A stretch of 64,000 bases of DNA from Glaciecola sp041380235 (GCF_041380235.1 NZ_JBGIYY010000016.1:45545-109544); one strand, 5' to 3'. Counted from the first letter of the stretch, positions 47,012-57,081 are shown. Notes: generated from the sequence alone by a model not told the origin. A program made the numbers and translations.

Positions 47012-47827
47012 ATGTTTACTTTTATCTTGCGTCAATTATTTTTAGTAAAATCAGAGTTTTCGCTGGTGACTGTGCTCGCGCTAATTATGCACGTTGGTAC
47101 AACGTTTGCCTCTACTCCACTAGACGCGACCGTAAAACAAATAAATGCTGACCTTCAGTATTTGCAAGTCGAGGCTTTTGATTTTCCTGCTTCATTAGCT
47201 TCAGAACTAGGGGCTATTAAAACGACGGCATTTGTAGCCATGCCCATTAATGCATCAACTAAAAAACTCCCCCTACTGATAAGTCTGCATGGTGGCGGTG
47301 GAAAAAACTGGACAGTGGCAGAGCAGTTGGCAAGGTCGGCCAAGGTGAAAGGCTTGGCTTTGGCCGAAAAAGCCAATCGCGAACTTGTGTTGTTTGCTCC
47401 CAATTCATCTGATAATTGGGATCCGGTCACGCTCAACCTCGCGCTAGACTATTTTTTAAAGCAACACCCGCACGTTGATACAAAACGCATGTATCTTATT
47501 GGTCATAGTATGGGTGGAACAGGTACATTAGCCTGGGCTTTGGCCAACCCTGAGCGATTTGCTGCAATATCTCCTAGTGGCTTTCGTCTTCGGTCAAAAC
47601 TTGAAGATATTGATAGATTACTTGAGCTTCCCATCTGGCTGATGGTGGGCGCAGAAGATGGGATGCGACCTTCGGACGTTTATGGATTTGCTACAGATCT
47701 TAAAAAAGCGGGGCACAAACAGGTGGGCTACACAGCGTTTCCTGGTGCGAATCACCCTCAAGCAAATGCGGCTTTTTTCGGTTCGGTCGACCTTGTTGAA
47801 TGGTTGCTGAGTCATTCTAAAAAATAA
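47012..47827 (+). CDS. Secreted alpha/beta-hydrolase (esterase)
   Basis: A 271-aa protein with a signal peptide (after MFTFILRQLFLV, ending near TFAST). Alpha/beta-hydrolase fold: oxyanion-hole segment LISLHGGGGKNW, nucleophile GHSMGGTG, acid region GAEDGM and catalytic His in GANHPQ. It resembles the feruloyl/acetyl-xylan-esterase and PHB-depolymerase-like group. The start is the ATG at 47012 with AAGGA upstream; the frame is open further but lacks signals there. It precedes a polysaccharide lyase, so removal of ester substituents from a polysaccharide is a reasonable inference. Confidence 0.82.
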   Translation: MFTFILRQLFLVKSEFSLVTVLALIMHVGTTFASTPLDATVKQINADLQYLQVEAFDFPASLASELGAIKTTAFVAMPINASTKKLPLLISLHGGGGKNWTVAEQLARSAKVKGLALAEKANRELVLFAPNSSDNWDPVTLNLALDYFLKQHPHVDTKRMYLIGHSMGGTGTLAWALANPERFAAISPSGFRLRSKLEDIDRLLELPIWLMVGAEDGMRPSDVYGFATDLKKAGHKQVGYTAFPGANHPQANAAFFGSVDLVEWLLSHSKK

Positions 47828-47941
47828 TCGATAGGAATTCTATGAGCCAAGGCATTGGCGTGACGTTAGCACTATATAAAATATCCTCGCTATAAAACGT
47901 AAAATATAAAATTTATCTACCCTAAATAGAAGGTAATTATT

Positions 47942-50617
47942 ATGAACCGAATTTTCCAGACCACGATTTTAGTTGTTGGGGCTTGTATTGTGAGCGCATG
48001 TGCCGACCCCAAGCCTGATGTCGAATTGTCTGCCAAGCAGCCTCTTGCCGACAAGTATGCTACTTCCGCAGTAAACCGCGATGTTTTAGTCGCTTCTAAT
48101 CAAGCAACAAGACCGGCCATTTGGGTTAACGCAGCACAACGCGACGACATTCTCTATCAAATAAACAAAAATGAATGGGCTAATTCGTTGTTCCTGAGTT
48201 TAAAAAGTCGTGCGGATGGGGCCATATCTAGCACCGTAGAAGCGCGCAGAGAAAAATTACTCAAATTACCATTAGTATGGCCTGAAGAAAATCCGCAAAC
48301 CAAAGGCAAAAAGCCTACCTTGGTAGTCTATAAAAAAGGACTCGGGAATCATACCGACGATAAGCTGAAATGGGGTTACCCTCGAGCGCCGCAAGAAAAA
48401 ATGCTAAACGGACTGCAAGACGGCGTTGATTGTTCGGTTATGTATTATTTAACCGAACAGAATAGCTACGCCCAATGTGCCGCTGACATGCTTTCTACTT
48501 TTGTAAATGCGCTTGTGCAAACCCCAATTAACGACAACGATTTTATGAATAGTGGTTGGTTGTATGCTGATGATCATTTACTAGAGGCGCGAGTGTTAGG
48601 CGCACAACTCCCCATTATTTATGACTTTGTGTATTCGTATCTTAAAGATGGCGGCCAAGTACTAGATTTAGCATCCAATTCCCTAGTTGATTTTGATTTC
48701 GAAGCTGCTCAGCAGGTATTTGAAACTTATGTTAATTTGGCGCTTAACAGAGGGCTACTTGACTCAAATTGGCCAGTGCTAGAGTCGGCTAGCCTGTTGC
48801 ACAATATGCATGCGCTTGATGACCCCGAAAAAGTAGCTTCTTATTTGCCTTATTACTTAAATACCAATACAAAAAATCAAGCTTCATTAAATATGATTGC
48901 TGACATGTTTCAACAGCCCGGTGATATTTGGCCTGAATCGATTAGCTACTCGAGGCATGTGACGAGTTTAAGCGTGTATTTAATGACCCTTATAGATCGT
49001 ATTTATCCACAATATAAAGTGGGCACTCGATATCAGAATATCCCGCAGTCACTTACCGCAATGTATAATTTGCAATTTCCAAATAATGGCTATCCATACA
49101 TTGGTGATACCAACCGCATAATGAAGGTAGATTACCAAGCTTACGAGATGGCTTTGCAACTAGCGAAAATTAATCGCAACGATGCCCAGATACAGCAATT
49201 CTCTGACTTTTTATCATCGAGTCTTGGCAACGGAGAATACAAAAGAGGAGAATTAAAACCAAGAGCGTACGAGCCTACACCGTATGTTACGCCATTAGCA
49301 CTGCTATGGTCTGTTGAAAATGCTGAAATTAATTCGGTAGAGAAAGGGGAAGTGAATAGCGCACAAAATGTTGCGCCGGCGCGCCCACGAACCAATTATT
49401 TACCTCACGCAGGCATGACCATTCAGCGTAATATTAGTCAAAACAATCCAAATCAACATAGCTTAATGGCATGGATGGCGGGCGGAAGTTATATTCATGC
49501 CCATGCTTCAGGTATGGATATGGAACTTTATGGACAGGGTTTTGTTCTAGGCATAGATGGCGGAAAAGGCACCTATCGCACCGACAAGCATGAAAACTAT
49601 TATCGTCTATTTGCTGCGCATAATACGGTTATCAGTAATGGCGCATCTGGCTCCAATGGAGGCTGGATAAACATGGGGATTAATCAGGTCACTCCTGTCG
49701 CGCTTGAGCCTGAGGCTGGTGAAGATGGCGTTTCAAACCATCATTCGTTCGTAACCAGTACTTTTTATGACGAGTTTAACCTAGTAGCGCCGGCCCAACA
49801 CGAGCGTACCATCGGGTTGATTAGACTAAATGATGAACAAGGTTATTACCTTGATATATTCCGTGCGCGCTCGCAAACCCCAGAGCAGTTTCACGATTAT
49901 GTTTATCATAACATTGGCGATTCACTCGACATTAGCACAAATGGCAAGCCAGCCGTGATGAAGGACGATCCTAAGCGCTACCAGAATTCAGATAATTTAG
50001 AATGGGTGAAGCATAAAACCTATAAGCACCCCGGCTGGCACTTTTTCGAAGACGTAATGAGCAGCAAAATATCAACACATGGATATGAAGCTACTTTTAC
50101 TGCGAACCACTTGGGTGACTTCCCTGTTGTGATGCGCGCGCTTATTCCGGCGGGTGAAAACATGCAAATTTCACAAGTAAATGCCCCAAATTCTACCGCG
50201 GCTAAAGCGCCTTATAATCAAAAACCGTTACCGACTTTTATATTGAGACGAAAGGGGGACGCATGGACCAATCCTTTTGCGGTGGTTTATGAATCTTATA
50301 CACAGCAAGAAAGCAACATGGCAGCAGTGCAATCAGTTGAACGAATCATGCATAATGATGTGTTTAAAGGGCTGAAAGTACTTGCTAAGGTAGATGGTAA
50401 ATCACTTACTCAATATGTATTGCTGCAAGAATCTATTGATGATGAATACAAGAACACAGAAATAGGGCTGTCTTTTGTTGGTAGGTTTGCTGTGATTAGC
50501 GTTAGGCCAACAGGTGAATTAGTGGATGCCTATATTGGCAATGGTCAGTCAATTACTTATCAGGATTTTAGTCTGCAGGCAGAGCCAAAAAGCAAGGCTG
50601 CTTATTACAAAAAATAG
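47942..50617 (+). CDS. Heparinase II/III-fold polysaccharide lyase (lipoprotein)
   Basis: An 891-aa lipoprotein (lipobox CIVSAC). The N-terminal half is an (alpha/alpha) toroid of the kind found in alginate, ulvan and heparin lyases, with catalytic-region residues in PESISYSRHVTSLS. The central beta-sandwich carries the heparinase II/III motif SYIHAHASGMDMELYGQG followed by LGIDGG and AHNTVISNG. The length is near that of larger marine lyases, but the exact CAZy family and substrate cannot be assigned by eye. Located downstream of the esterase, flanked by IS6 and IS91 elements. Confidence 0.85.
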   Translation: MNRIFQTTILVVGACIVSACADPKPDVELSAKQPLADKYATSAVNRDVLVASNQATRPAIWVNAAQRDDILYQINKNEWANSLFLSLKSRADGAISSTVEARREKLLKLPLVWPEENPQTKGKKPTLVVYKKGLGNHTDDKLKWGYPRAPQEKMLNGLQDGVDCSVMYYLTEQNSYAQCAADMLSTFVNALVQTPINDNDFMNSGWLYADDHLLEARVLGAQLPIIYDFVYSYLKDGGQVLDLASNSLVDFDFEAAQQVFETYVNLALNRGLLDSNWPVLESASLLHNMHALDDPEKVASYLPYYLNTNTKNQASLNMIADMFQQPGDIWPESISYSRHVTSLSVYLMTLIDRIYPQYKVGTRYQNIPQSLTAMYNLQFPNNGYPYIGDTNRIMKVDYQAYEMALQLAKINRNDAQIQQFSDFLSSSLGNGEYKRGELKPRAYEPTPYVTPLALLWSVENAEINSVEKGEVNSAQNVAPARPRTNYLPHAGMTIQRNISQNNPNQHSLMAWMAGGSYIHAHASGMDMELYGQGFVLGIDGGKGTYRTDKHENYYRLFAAHNTVISNGASGSNGGWINMGINQVTPVALEPEAGEDGVSNHHSFVTSTFYDEFNLVAPAQHERTIGLIRLNDEQGYYLDIFRARSQTPEQFHDYVYHNIGDSLDISTNGKPAVMKDDPKRYQNSDNLEWVKHKTYKHPGWHFFEDVMSSKISTHGYEATFTANHLGDFPVVMRALIPAGENMQISQVNAPNSTAAKAPYNQKPLPTFILRRKGDAWTNPFAVVYESYTQQESNMAAVQSVERIMHNDVFKGLKVLAKVDGKSLTQYVLLQESIDDEYKNTEIGLSFVGRFAVISVRPTGELVDAYIGNGQSITYQDFSLQAEPKSKAAYYKK

Positions 50618-50662
50618 ATATTTGAAAGCGTGGTGCGTTAGGCTATGTTGGATATTATTAAT

Positions 50663-50940
50663 GTCAAAAATGGTGCCAAAAATATTCGCAGTACAGTGTC
50701 GAATACGGTTATGGTGTGCTTTTCAAGAAATGTGAAGCTGAAATAGAAATTGGTGCACTTGGCTATGCGCCTGGCTTTGTGTCAGCGTTATATTACTACC
50801 CAACAGACAAACTACATTTGGTAGTACTAGAAAATGTAGCAAGACGTCAAAGTACCTTCTCCGAGACATTTAAAGTGCATCTAGACTTTATGCAAGCTTT
50901 GAAAAAAACCTCTACAAACGAATACCAAGTCGATCAATAA
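50663..50940 (+). pseudogene. C-terminal fragment of a beta-lactamase-like serine hydrolase
   Basis: About 90 codons that resemble the C-terminus of class C beta-lactamase/esterase family proteins: YSVEYGYGVLFKK, GYAPGFVSALYYYPTDK and VVLENVA. The catalytic SxxK and YxN parts are missing, and a stop lies directly upstream, so it is a remnant. Confidence 0.6.
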
Positions 50941-51138
50941 AGATGCTTTTAAGCTCTTTCTCTGTCAGTTGAAATGACCGCATAGCCCTCGATAAGGGGT
51001 CATATTGAAATTTTGAGTTGTCACTCCCTGGAGCGGACGTTCAAGGTAAAGCGGCAATACTACACACCCAAAATCAGGCTCATTGTTCAGTCGTTTTCGA
51101 AGCGATTGTTTGACATCCTAGAATGCCACTATTCAAGG

Positions 51139-52674
51139 ATGAAGGATGTGCTGGCAATACAGCAAGAACAAAAGTACAAACGACATCGCCCTGAAACTAC
51201 CTTACTGTATCAGTTGGTAGAACGTTATTACCCTGAGTTTACTGCAAACTTAGCCGAGCAAGGCAAGTACTTACCCAAATATGTTGAGCGTGAGTTTGAT
51301 GAATTCTTGCGCTGCGGCCGGCTTGAACATGGTTTTTTACGAGTGGTATGCGGCGACTGCAAACATGAAAAGTTAGTCGCGTTTAGCTGCAAACGTAGGG
51401 GCTTCTGCCCGAGCTGTGGTGCTAGAAGAATGGCTGAAAGTGCAGCATTGTTGGTAGATGATGTGCTACGCGGCTATCCAGTTCGCCAATGGGTGCTGAG
51501 CTTACCCATTCCACTTCGATTGCTATTGGCAAGATACCCAAGTGAGTTAAGCAAGGTGATGGGGATTATTCACCGCGCTATTTCTACTCACATTGTTAGC
51601 AAAGGCGGTTTTTCCAATAAACAAGCGAAAACAGGCGCTGTTACGCTGATTCAGCGTTTTGGCAGCGCACTCAATTTGAATATCCACTTCCATATGCTGT
51701 TTTTGGAAGGCGCAATAAGTGAAAATCCATGGGGTGGCACCACATTTACCCGCATTAAAGCGCCATCTCATGACGACATGGTCGAGCTAGTCCATACCGT
51801 CAGCCAACGCATTGCTCGATATTTAGAAAAAGTCGGTTTAGTACAACGCGATATGGGAAATAGCTACCTTAATCTACCACTCGATGATGAAGATAGTCTA
51901 CTGCAACTGCAAGGCGCCTCCGTCAGCTATCGCATCGCCATGGGGCCTCAACAAGGGCAAAAGGTCTTTACCTTACAAACCCTGCCTGCGAGCAACAAAG
52001 GTGAATATGGTCAGTTAGCCAATACAAGTGGATTTTCTCTACATGCAGGCGTATTCGCCAATGCACACGAGCCTGAAAAACTAGAAAGACTTTGCCGTTA
52101 CATTAGTCGCCCTGCTATAAGTGAGCGGCGTTTGAGCACGACTGACCATGGAAAAGTGCGATATGAATTGAAGACCCCATATCGTGATGGAACAACTCAT
52201 GTATTCTTCGACACCATCGATTTTATTGGCAAGTTAGCCGCTCTTATTCCGCCACCACGACTAAATTTGACTAGATTTTTTGGCGTGTTTGCTCCCAATA
52301 GCAATCTTCGCGCACAAGTGACGTCGTCACAGAGAGGAAAAAATAGTCCTAAACTAAACAATCAAGAAAATAGCCAGTCTGACAAGCCTTATCACGCTAG
52401 GAGCATGAGTTGGGCACAAAGTCCGGTAACCGGCTAGTAAGAACGTGTCTTCAACATAGACATTATTGAATGTGAGAAATGCCAAAAGCACAATGTGACG
52501 ATAATTTCCTGCATAATCGAACCTGCCATCATACACAAGATATTGTCGTATTTAGACAAACAATGCTCACCCATCACTGGCAACAATACCAGAGCACCGC
52601 CACTTGAAGCTTTCGAGCAAACGGTTAGGTTTGATGATTTCACCATCCAAAGAGATTTTGACTTTGGCGCTTAA
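51139..52674 (+). pseudogene. IS91-family HUH transposase with two in-frame stops
   Basis: N-terminal zinc-binding Cys motifs (CGDCKHEKLVAFSCKRRGF, CPSCGARR) are followed by the HUH motif NIHFHMLFLEG and the Tyr region LCRYISRPAISERRLS. Stops TAG and TAA at 52435-52440 end the product, but the same frame continues with ERVFNIDIIECEKCQKHN to FDFGA at 52674. Compared with the second copy, about five extra codons containing CCGGTAACCGG separate the two parts. The catalytic core is before the stops, so activity might survive. The frame is open upstream to 51013. Confidence 0.85.
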
Positions 52675-52844
52675 CACACGAGGAGCATAAGGGGCTTGAA
52701 TATTCCATATTCTGAGGCAAGGCCCTTAGCATCTCACTATCAAGATTTCAGTACTAACAGCCAGCTTACTCGTTCACCCCAACTACAAATATTTCGCTAA
52801 CTTCTTCAACACCACAAATGAGTAGACACAAAACTACCCTCAAA

Positions 52845-52893
52845 TGCAGCTGTCACCGAGGCTAGTCGATAGCGTTAATTTATCCTATACTCT
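52845..52893 (+). other. Putative IS91 3' terminus (ori end)
   Basis: This stretch, starting CAGCTGT and containing TATACTC, matches 57806-57853 downstream of the second IS91 copy at many positions even though it is non-coding in both. That conservation marks the element's 3' end. Confidence 0.55.
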
Positions 52894-53524
52894 TAGCATT
52901 GATTCTCGTCGAATCGTTGAACAATCTCAACAGACAGTTTCTACGTTGATAGATGAAGTAGATCAGGTTTCATCTAATGTTAACGATATGAACAGTGAGA
53001 CAGAAAATATCAACACCATTTTGCAAGTGATAGATGCGATTGCAGAACAAACGAATCTGTTAGCACTCAATGCCGCTATTGAAGCAGCTCGCGCTGGCGA
53101 ACAGGGAAGAGGCTTTGCCGTGGTAGCTGATGAAGTTCGCAACCTTTCTAGCAGAACTAAAAACAGTACTGAAGAGGTTGAGGCGGGGCTAGATAGTCTC
53201 TTGAGTATAACGAAGATGGTTGTAACGGCGATAAATAGTACCAAAATTCGATGTCAGGAAACCGCCGATGGTTCCACTGAAGTGGCGACTAGTTTGAAAA
53301 CTATGACAAACTTTGTTGATGAAATTAACGTTCTAAGTGGTCGAATTGCGGCTTCTGCTGAAGAGCAAAGTAGCGTAACTAAAGAGCTTAATCGTAATAT
53401 GACAGCTATCAACGGTATTGTAGTTGAACTAGATACGAATGGTCATCAAGTATTACTTGATGCAGGAGAAATTACCAATGTGAACAGTCAACTGGCATCC
53501 ATAGTGGGGCGATTTAAACTATAA
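52894..53524 (+). pseudogene. Methyl-accepting chemotaxis protein, C-terminal fragment
   Basis: About 210 codons covering only the cytoplasmic signalling domain: the hairpin-tip motif QTNLLALNAAIEAARAGE, then GFAVVADEVRNLSSRT and a C-terminal coiled coil. The sensor, membrane helices and HAMP domain are missing. The open frame runs upstream into the IS91 end (to 52844), so insertion of the element removed the 5' part. Confidence 0.88.
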
Positions 53525-53936
53525 AAGTAAATAACGAAGTACTAGGTGTAAGTTTGAATCCAATCAGCAGCCCAAATGTAATAACTGATGATAAATTAAT
53601 TTCTAGACCAAGATACAAAATATCTTGACGATTATCCCTATCTTTGGTCAATTACTCTTTTGAGAGAGCCATAAATGAATATAGGACAAATTAATGCTAT
53701 CGACTTTCGGTCTAGCTTCTCGACCTTGTAAGGTATTTTTAATAGTTTTGTAGGCAGTGTATTGTAATCTATACTAAATATCGTTACGCGCTTGTTTGAG
53801 TCTGTGCTAGCTCTATTGAAAGTAAGCGATACCATTACTTTTTCCGGTGATTGTTGCTAGTCTCGTACTCTTGTACTTACTTATTTATTGCGTGATACTC
53901 AGCATAATATATTCGTTTCTCAGGTGGATTATCGTT
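53525..53936. other. Intergenic region between the receptor fragment and the Lrp gene
   Basis: About 410 bp. A 65-codon minus-strand frame (53638-53835) has no recognised motif and is not called. The right end carries the AGGTGG ribosome-binding site of the Lrp-type gene. Nothing else was seen. Confidence 0.5.
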
Positions 53937-54377
53937 GTGCACATAGAATTAGATGATGTTGATAATAAGATTATCCAAGCATTAACAGGCAATGCGCGTA
54001 TATCGGTGAGCGACTTATCTCGCCATGTTAATTTGTCACGCAATGCGGTTACTCATCGTATGAGTAAGCTAGAAAAGTCTGGCGTTATTAACGGTTATCA
54101 AGTGATCTTGGGTGATGGCTTGCCAGTTAATGACAAGGTAGTTGCCATTATGATGGTCTATCGTAAAGACCGTATGCGAGATACCGAGGTCATTAAGTAT
54201 GCAGCGAAGGTGCCCGAAATCGTATCGTGTTACGTTATGAGTGGCGATTATGATGTGATACTGAATGTACAGGCGCGCTCCCATGAGCGTATTCACGAAA
54301 TATGGCAAGCAGTGAGTAGTTTGAAAAGCGTTGATGATACGCATACGACCTTTGCTTTATCTACGGTAAAAATGTAA
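53937..54377 (+). CDS. Lrp/AsnC-family transcriptional regulator
   Basis: A 146-aa regulator with an N-terminal helix-turn-helix (LDDVDNKIIQALTGNARISV ... LSRNAVTHRMSKLEKSGVI) and a C-terminal RAM ligand-binding domain (SCYVMSGDYDVILNVQA). The GTG at 53937 has an AGGTGG ribosome-binding site and gives the normal N-terminus; the longer frame adds an unrelated hydrophobic stretch. It is in the same direction as, and probably controls, the dehydrogenase pair downstream in response to an amino acid. Confidence 0.9.
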   Translation: MHIELDDVDNKIIQALTGNARISVSDLSRHVNLSRNAVTHRMSKLEKSGVINGYQVILGDGLPVNDKVVAIMMVYRKDRMRDTEVIKYAAKVPEIVSCYVMSGDYDVILNVQARSHERIHEIWQAVSSLKSVDDTHTTFALSTVKM

Positions 54378-54596
54378 CTGTTTTTTCTGATCTGTTTGTT
54401 CCTCACTTTTTTTCCTTTTTCCTCCTTTTGTATTTGTATCTGTAGCTAAAGCGCTTTCTTTTTTGCATCCATTTTATCTATGCATATTGCCCGCATGTAT
54501 CGTCATTTTAACCACGCCTTTGGTGAATGCGTGTATATAGACTGACATCCTCATTTGTAATACTAGTGTTGAAAATAACTTATCGAGGATGGCGCT
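54378..54596. promoter_or_regulatory. Pyrimidine-rich leader upstream of the homoserine dehydrogenase gene
   Basis: The first about 50 bases after the Lrp stop are almost entirely C and T on the plus strand. The rest is AT-rich and ends in a GAGG ribosome-binding site. It is the likely promoter/operator of the hom-aldehyde dehydrogenase pair. No defined operator could be assigned. Confidence 0.4.
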
Positions 54597-55658
54597 ATGA
54601 ATGACAACACGAATGTCAGCACAAGTTACAACATTGCACTTATTGGTTTTGGTGGTGTAAACCGAGCACTGGCTAACATTATTGCGACAGATCCAGAAGC
54701 GTTCTATCATGAAATGGGCTTTAACTTACGTATTATCGCGGTTTCAGATATGTTTTTGGGCTCAGTGTATTCGCCAGAAGGTATCGATATGGCTCTGCTA
54801 ATCGGATTGCCAGCAGCTCAAGGCGCTTGTGCTAATTTACCCAATGGCAAAGCAACTGCAGATAATGAAGATATTATTAAAAACAGTAATGCGGATATTG
54901 TTGTTGAAGCAACGGTGACTAATTCGGTGACGGGTCAGCCTGCTACTTCTCATTGTCGTTGGGCATTGTCTAGTGGTAAGCATGTGTCGACAACCAATAA
55001 AGGCCCTCTTGCTTTTGCCGAGAAGGAGTTAATAGATTTAGCGCTTAACAATAATGTTGGTTTTGAGTACGAAGGTGTGGTGATGAGTGGCACGCCGGTA
55101 CTACGTTTTGCAGATAAATTACTAAAGGGCAGTAACATTAATCGATTCGCCGGTATTGTGAACGGTACAGCGAACTATGTTTTAGGTTTGGTTGAACAGG
55201 GCCAGAGTTTTGCTGATGCCATTACGTCTGCACAGCAGCAAGGCTATGCAGAGGCTGATCCTAGTGCAGATATTGAAGGCAAAGATGTGATGCTAAAGGT
55301 GATTGTTTTAGCGAATCGTTTATGGAATGCGAATTTGACACAAGATAATGTTCAGTGCGAAGGCATTACTGGTTTGACTGAAACGATGGTGAAAGAAGCC
55401 GTGGCAGAAGGTTGTCATTGGAAGTTAATAGGTAAGGCGAGCAAGCAAGACGATGGCTCTATTGTTGCTAGTGTGTCACCAGAAAAATTACCGATAGAGC
55501 ATCCACTTGCGGGTATCGGTGGTGCGGTCAATGCGATTACTTTTACTTCGGGCATGTTAGGTGATGTGACGGTTTCTGGTCCTGGTGCGGGGCGTATTGA
55601 AACGGCCTACGCTATTTTGTCAGACATTATTGCGATTCATCAACGCAAGGAGGGATAG
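54597..55658 (+). CDS. Homoserine dehydrogenase (short form, no ACT domain)
   Basis: A 353-aa NAD(P)-dependent oxidoreductase interconverting homoserine and aspartate semialdehyde. The Rossmann motif is IALIGFGGVNRALA. Catalytic-domain signatures are GIVNGTANYVLG and GYAEADPSADIEGKDVMLK. It lacks the C-terminal ACT domain that gives threonine feedback in biosynthetic forms. It overlaps the aldehyde dehydrogenase ribosome-binding site and is one base from that start. A catabolic direction is inferred from the neighbours. Confidence 0.88.
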   Translation: MNDNTNVSTSYNIALIGFGGVNRALANIIATDPEAFYHEMGFNLRIIAVSDMFLGSVYSPEGIDMALLIGLPAAQGACANLPNGKATADNEDIIKNSNADIVVEATVTNSVTGQPATSHCRWALSSGKHVSTTNKGPLAFAEKELIDLALNNNVGFEYEGVVMSGTPVLRFADKLLKGSNINRFAGIVNGTANYVLGLVEQGQSFADAITSAQQQGYAEADPSADIEGKDVMLKVIVLANRLWNANLTQDNVQCEGITGLTETMVKEAVAEGCHWKLIGKASKQDDGSIVASVSPEKLPIEHPLAGIGGAVNAITFTSGMLGDVTVSGPGAGRIETAYAILSDIIAIHQRKEG

Positions 55659-55659
55659 C

Positions 55660-57081
55660 ATGGAATCTTTACAGGTTATATCGCCCAAGCAAAATGAACA
55701 GCATCAGCAAATGATTGATGTGATCAACCCATTTACACATGACATCGTGGACTCCATTCCCGCAGCAACAATGGCCGATGTGGAAACCGCATTGGTCAAT
55801 GCTAAGCGTGGTCTTGAGGTATGCCGCAAATTAGCACGCTATCAGCGCGCTAACATCTTGGCGGCAACAGCAGCTATTGTGCGTGAGGAGCTAGAAAAAT
55901 TTGCCATATTGATTGTGAGCGAAGCAGGAAAAACCATTGTGCAGGCGCGCAAAGAAGTCTCTCGTTGTGTTAACACTCTGGAGTTGTCGGCCCAAGAAGC
56001 GAAGCGATTAAGTGGTGAGGTGATTCCGTTTGATTCTTACGAGGGCGCTATGGGGAGGCAGGGTTACACTCACTGTGATCCTCTTGGTATTATTTTGGCG
56101 ATCACTCCGTTTAACGATCCTCTTAATTTGGTTGCACATAAATTAGGACCCGCAATTGCAGGCGGTAATTCCGTCATTCTAAAACCGTCAGAGCTTGCGC
56201 CATTATCGGCTATTAAACTGGTTGATGCGTTTTTTCGTGCGGGATTAGATGAACAGATTATTTCTGTGGTGATCGGCGATGCAAAAATAGGGGACGCATT
56301 GGTATCTGCTGATGATATTCGTATGGTGTCTTTTACCGGTGGTATGGAAACCGGTGAGGCAATTACACGTACTGCAGGCTTAAAAAAAATGACAATGGAT
56401 TTAGGCGGCAATGCCCCCGTAATTGTGATGGCCGATAGTGATCTTGATGAGGCGGTAAGTGCAACGGTTTCAGGTGCTTTTTGGGCATCGGGACAGAACT
56501 GTATTGGCACGCAGCGTATTTTTATTGAGCGTAGTGTGTTCGACCAGTTTTCGGCGGAGTTTGTTGCTCAAACACAAGCGCTTAGCGTAGGCGACCCGAT
56601 GGATGATGTGACAGATGTAGGGCCGATGATCACACCCGCGCAGTCTACGCGTATTCAATCTTGGGTAGCGAATGCTATTAACCAAGGGGCGACATTGTTA
56701 ACGGGACATCAACGTAACGAGAATATGTATACCCCAACGGTACTCACTAATGTGCCAGGTACATCAGCGTTATGTATGCAAGAAGTCTTTGCTCCAGTTG
56801 TAATTCTTGAACCGTTTGATAGTTTTGATGAGGTGATTTCTTGGGCAAATTGCGTAGATTACAGTTTGCACGCAGGTATCTTTACGCGGGATTTAGAAAC
56901 GGCGTTAAAAGCAGCTGATCGCATAGAGGCAAGTGGTGTGATGATTAACGATTCGTCAGACTTTCGTTTTGACGCGATGCCTTTTGGTGGTTATAAGCGC
57001 GGTAGTTTAGGGCGAGAAGGTGTACGCTATGCATTACAAGAAATGACTCAGTCAAAAGTGATTTGTTTTAACCGAGGTTAA
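55660..57081 (+). CDS. NAD(P)-dependent aldehyde dehydrogenase
   Basis: A 473-aa ALDH-superfamily enzyme. The active-site Cys lies in SGQNCIGTQR and the Asn in ITPFNDPLNLV. The segment that normally carries the general-base Glu (LELGG) reads MDLGGNAP here, i.e. Asp. ATG at 55660 is preceded by an excellent AAGGAGGGAT; the longer frame to 55585 overlaps the upstream gene. Pairing with homoserine dehydrogenase suggests that the substrate is aspartate semialdehyde, giving aspartate. This is an inference; the substrate is not readable from sequence. Confidence 0.88.
   Translation: MESLQVISPKQNEQHQQMIDVINPFTHDIVDSIPAATMADVETALVNAKRGLEVCRKLARYQRANILAATAAIVREELEKFAILIVSEAGKTIVQARKEVSRCVNTLELSAQEAKRLSGEVIPFDSYEGAMGRQGYTHCDPLGIILAITPFNDPLNLVAHKLGPAIAGGNSVILKPSELAPLSAIKLVDAFFRAGLDEQIISVVIGDAKIGDALVSADDIRMVSFTGGMETGEAITRTAGLKKMTMDLGGNAPVIVMADSDLDEAVSATVSGAFWASGQNCIGTQRIFIERSVFDQFSAEFVAQTQALSVGDPMDDVTDVGPMITPAQSTRIQSWVANAINQGATLLTGHQRNENMYTPTVLTNVPGTSALCMQEVFAPVVILEPFDSFDEVISWANCVDYSLHAGIFTRDLETALKAADRIEASGVMINDSSDFRFDAMPFGGYKRGSLGREGVRYALQEMTQSKVICFNRG

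Larger units (their letters stand above)
50970..52893 (+). mobile_element. IS91-family element
   Basis: A rolling-circle element of about 1.9 kb. The 3' boundary is placed by similarity to the second copy, which ends alike near 57853. The 5' boundary is uncertain; a hairpin-forming pair ATGACC/GGTCAT at 50974-51003 may belong to the terminus. IS91 elements leave no target duplication and can mobilise adjacent DNA. Confidence 0.75.

Noticed and set aside
53638..53835. 65-codon minus-strand frame between the chemotaxis fragment and the Lrp gene
   Set aside because: No recognised family, and the start lacks a convincing ribosome-binding site.
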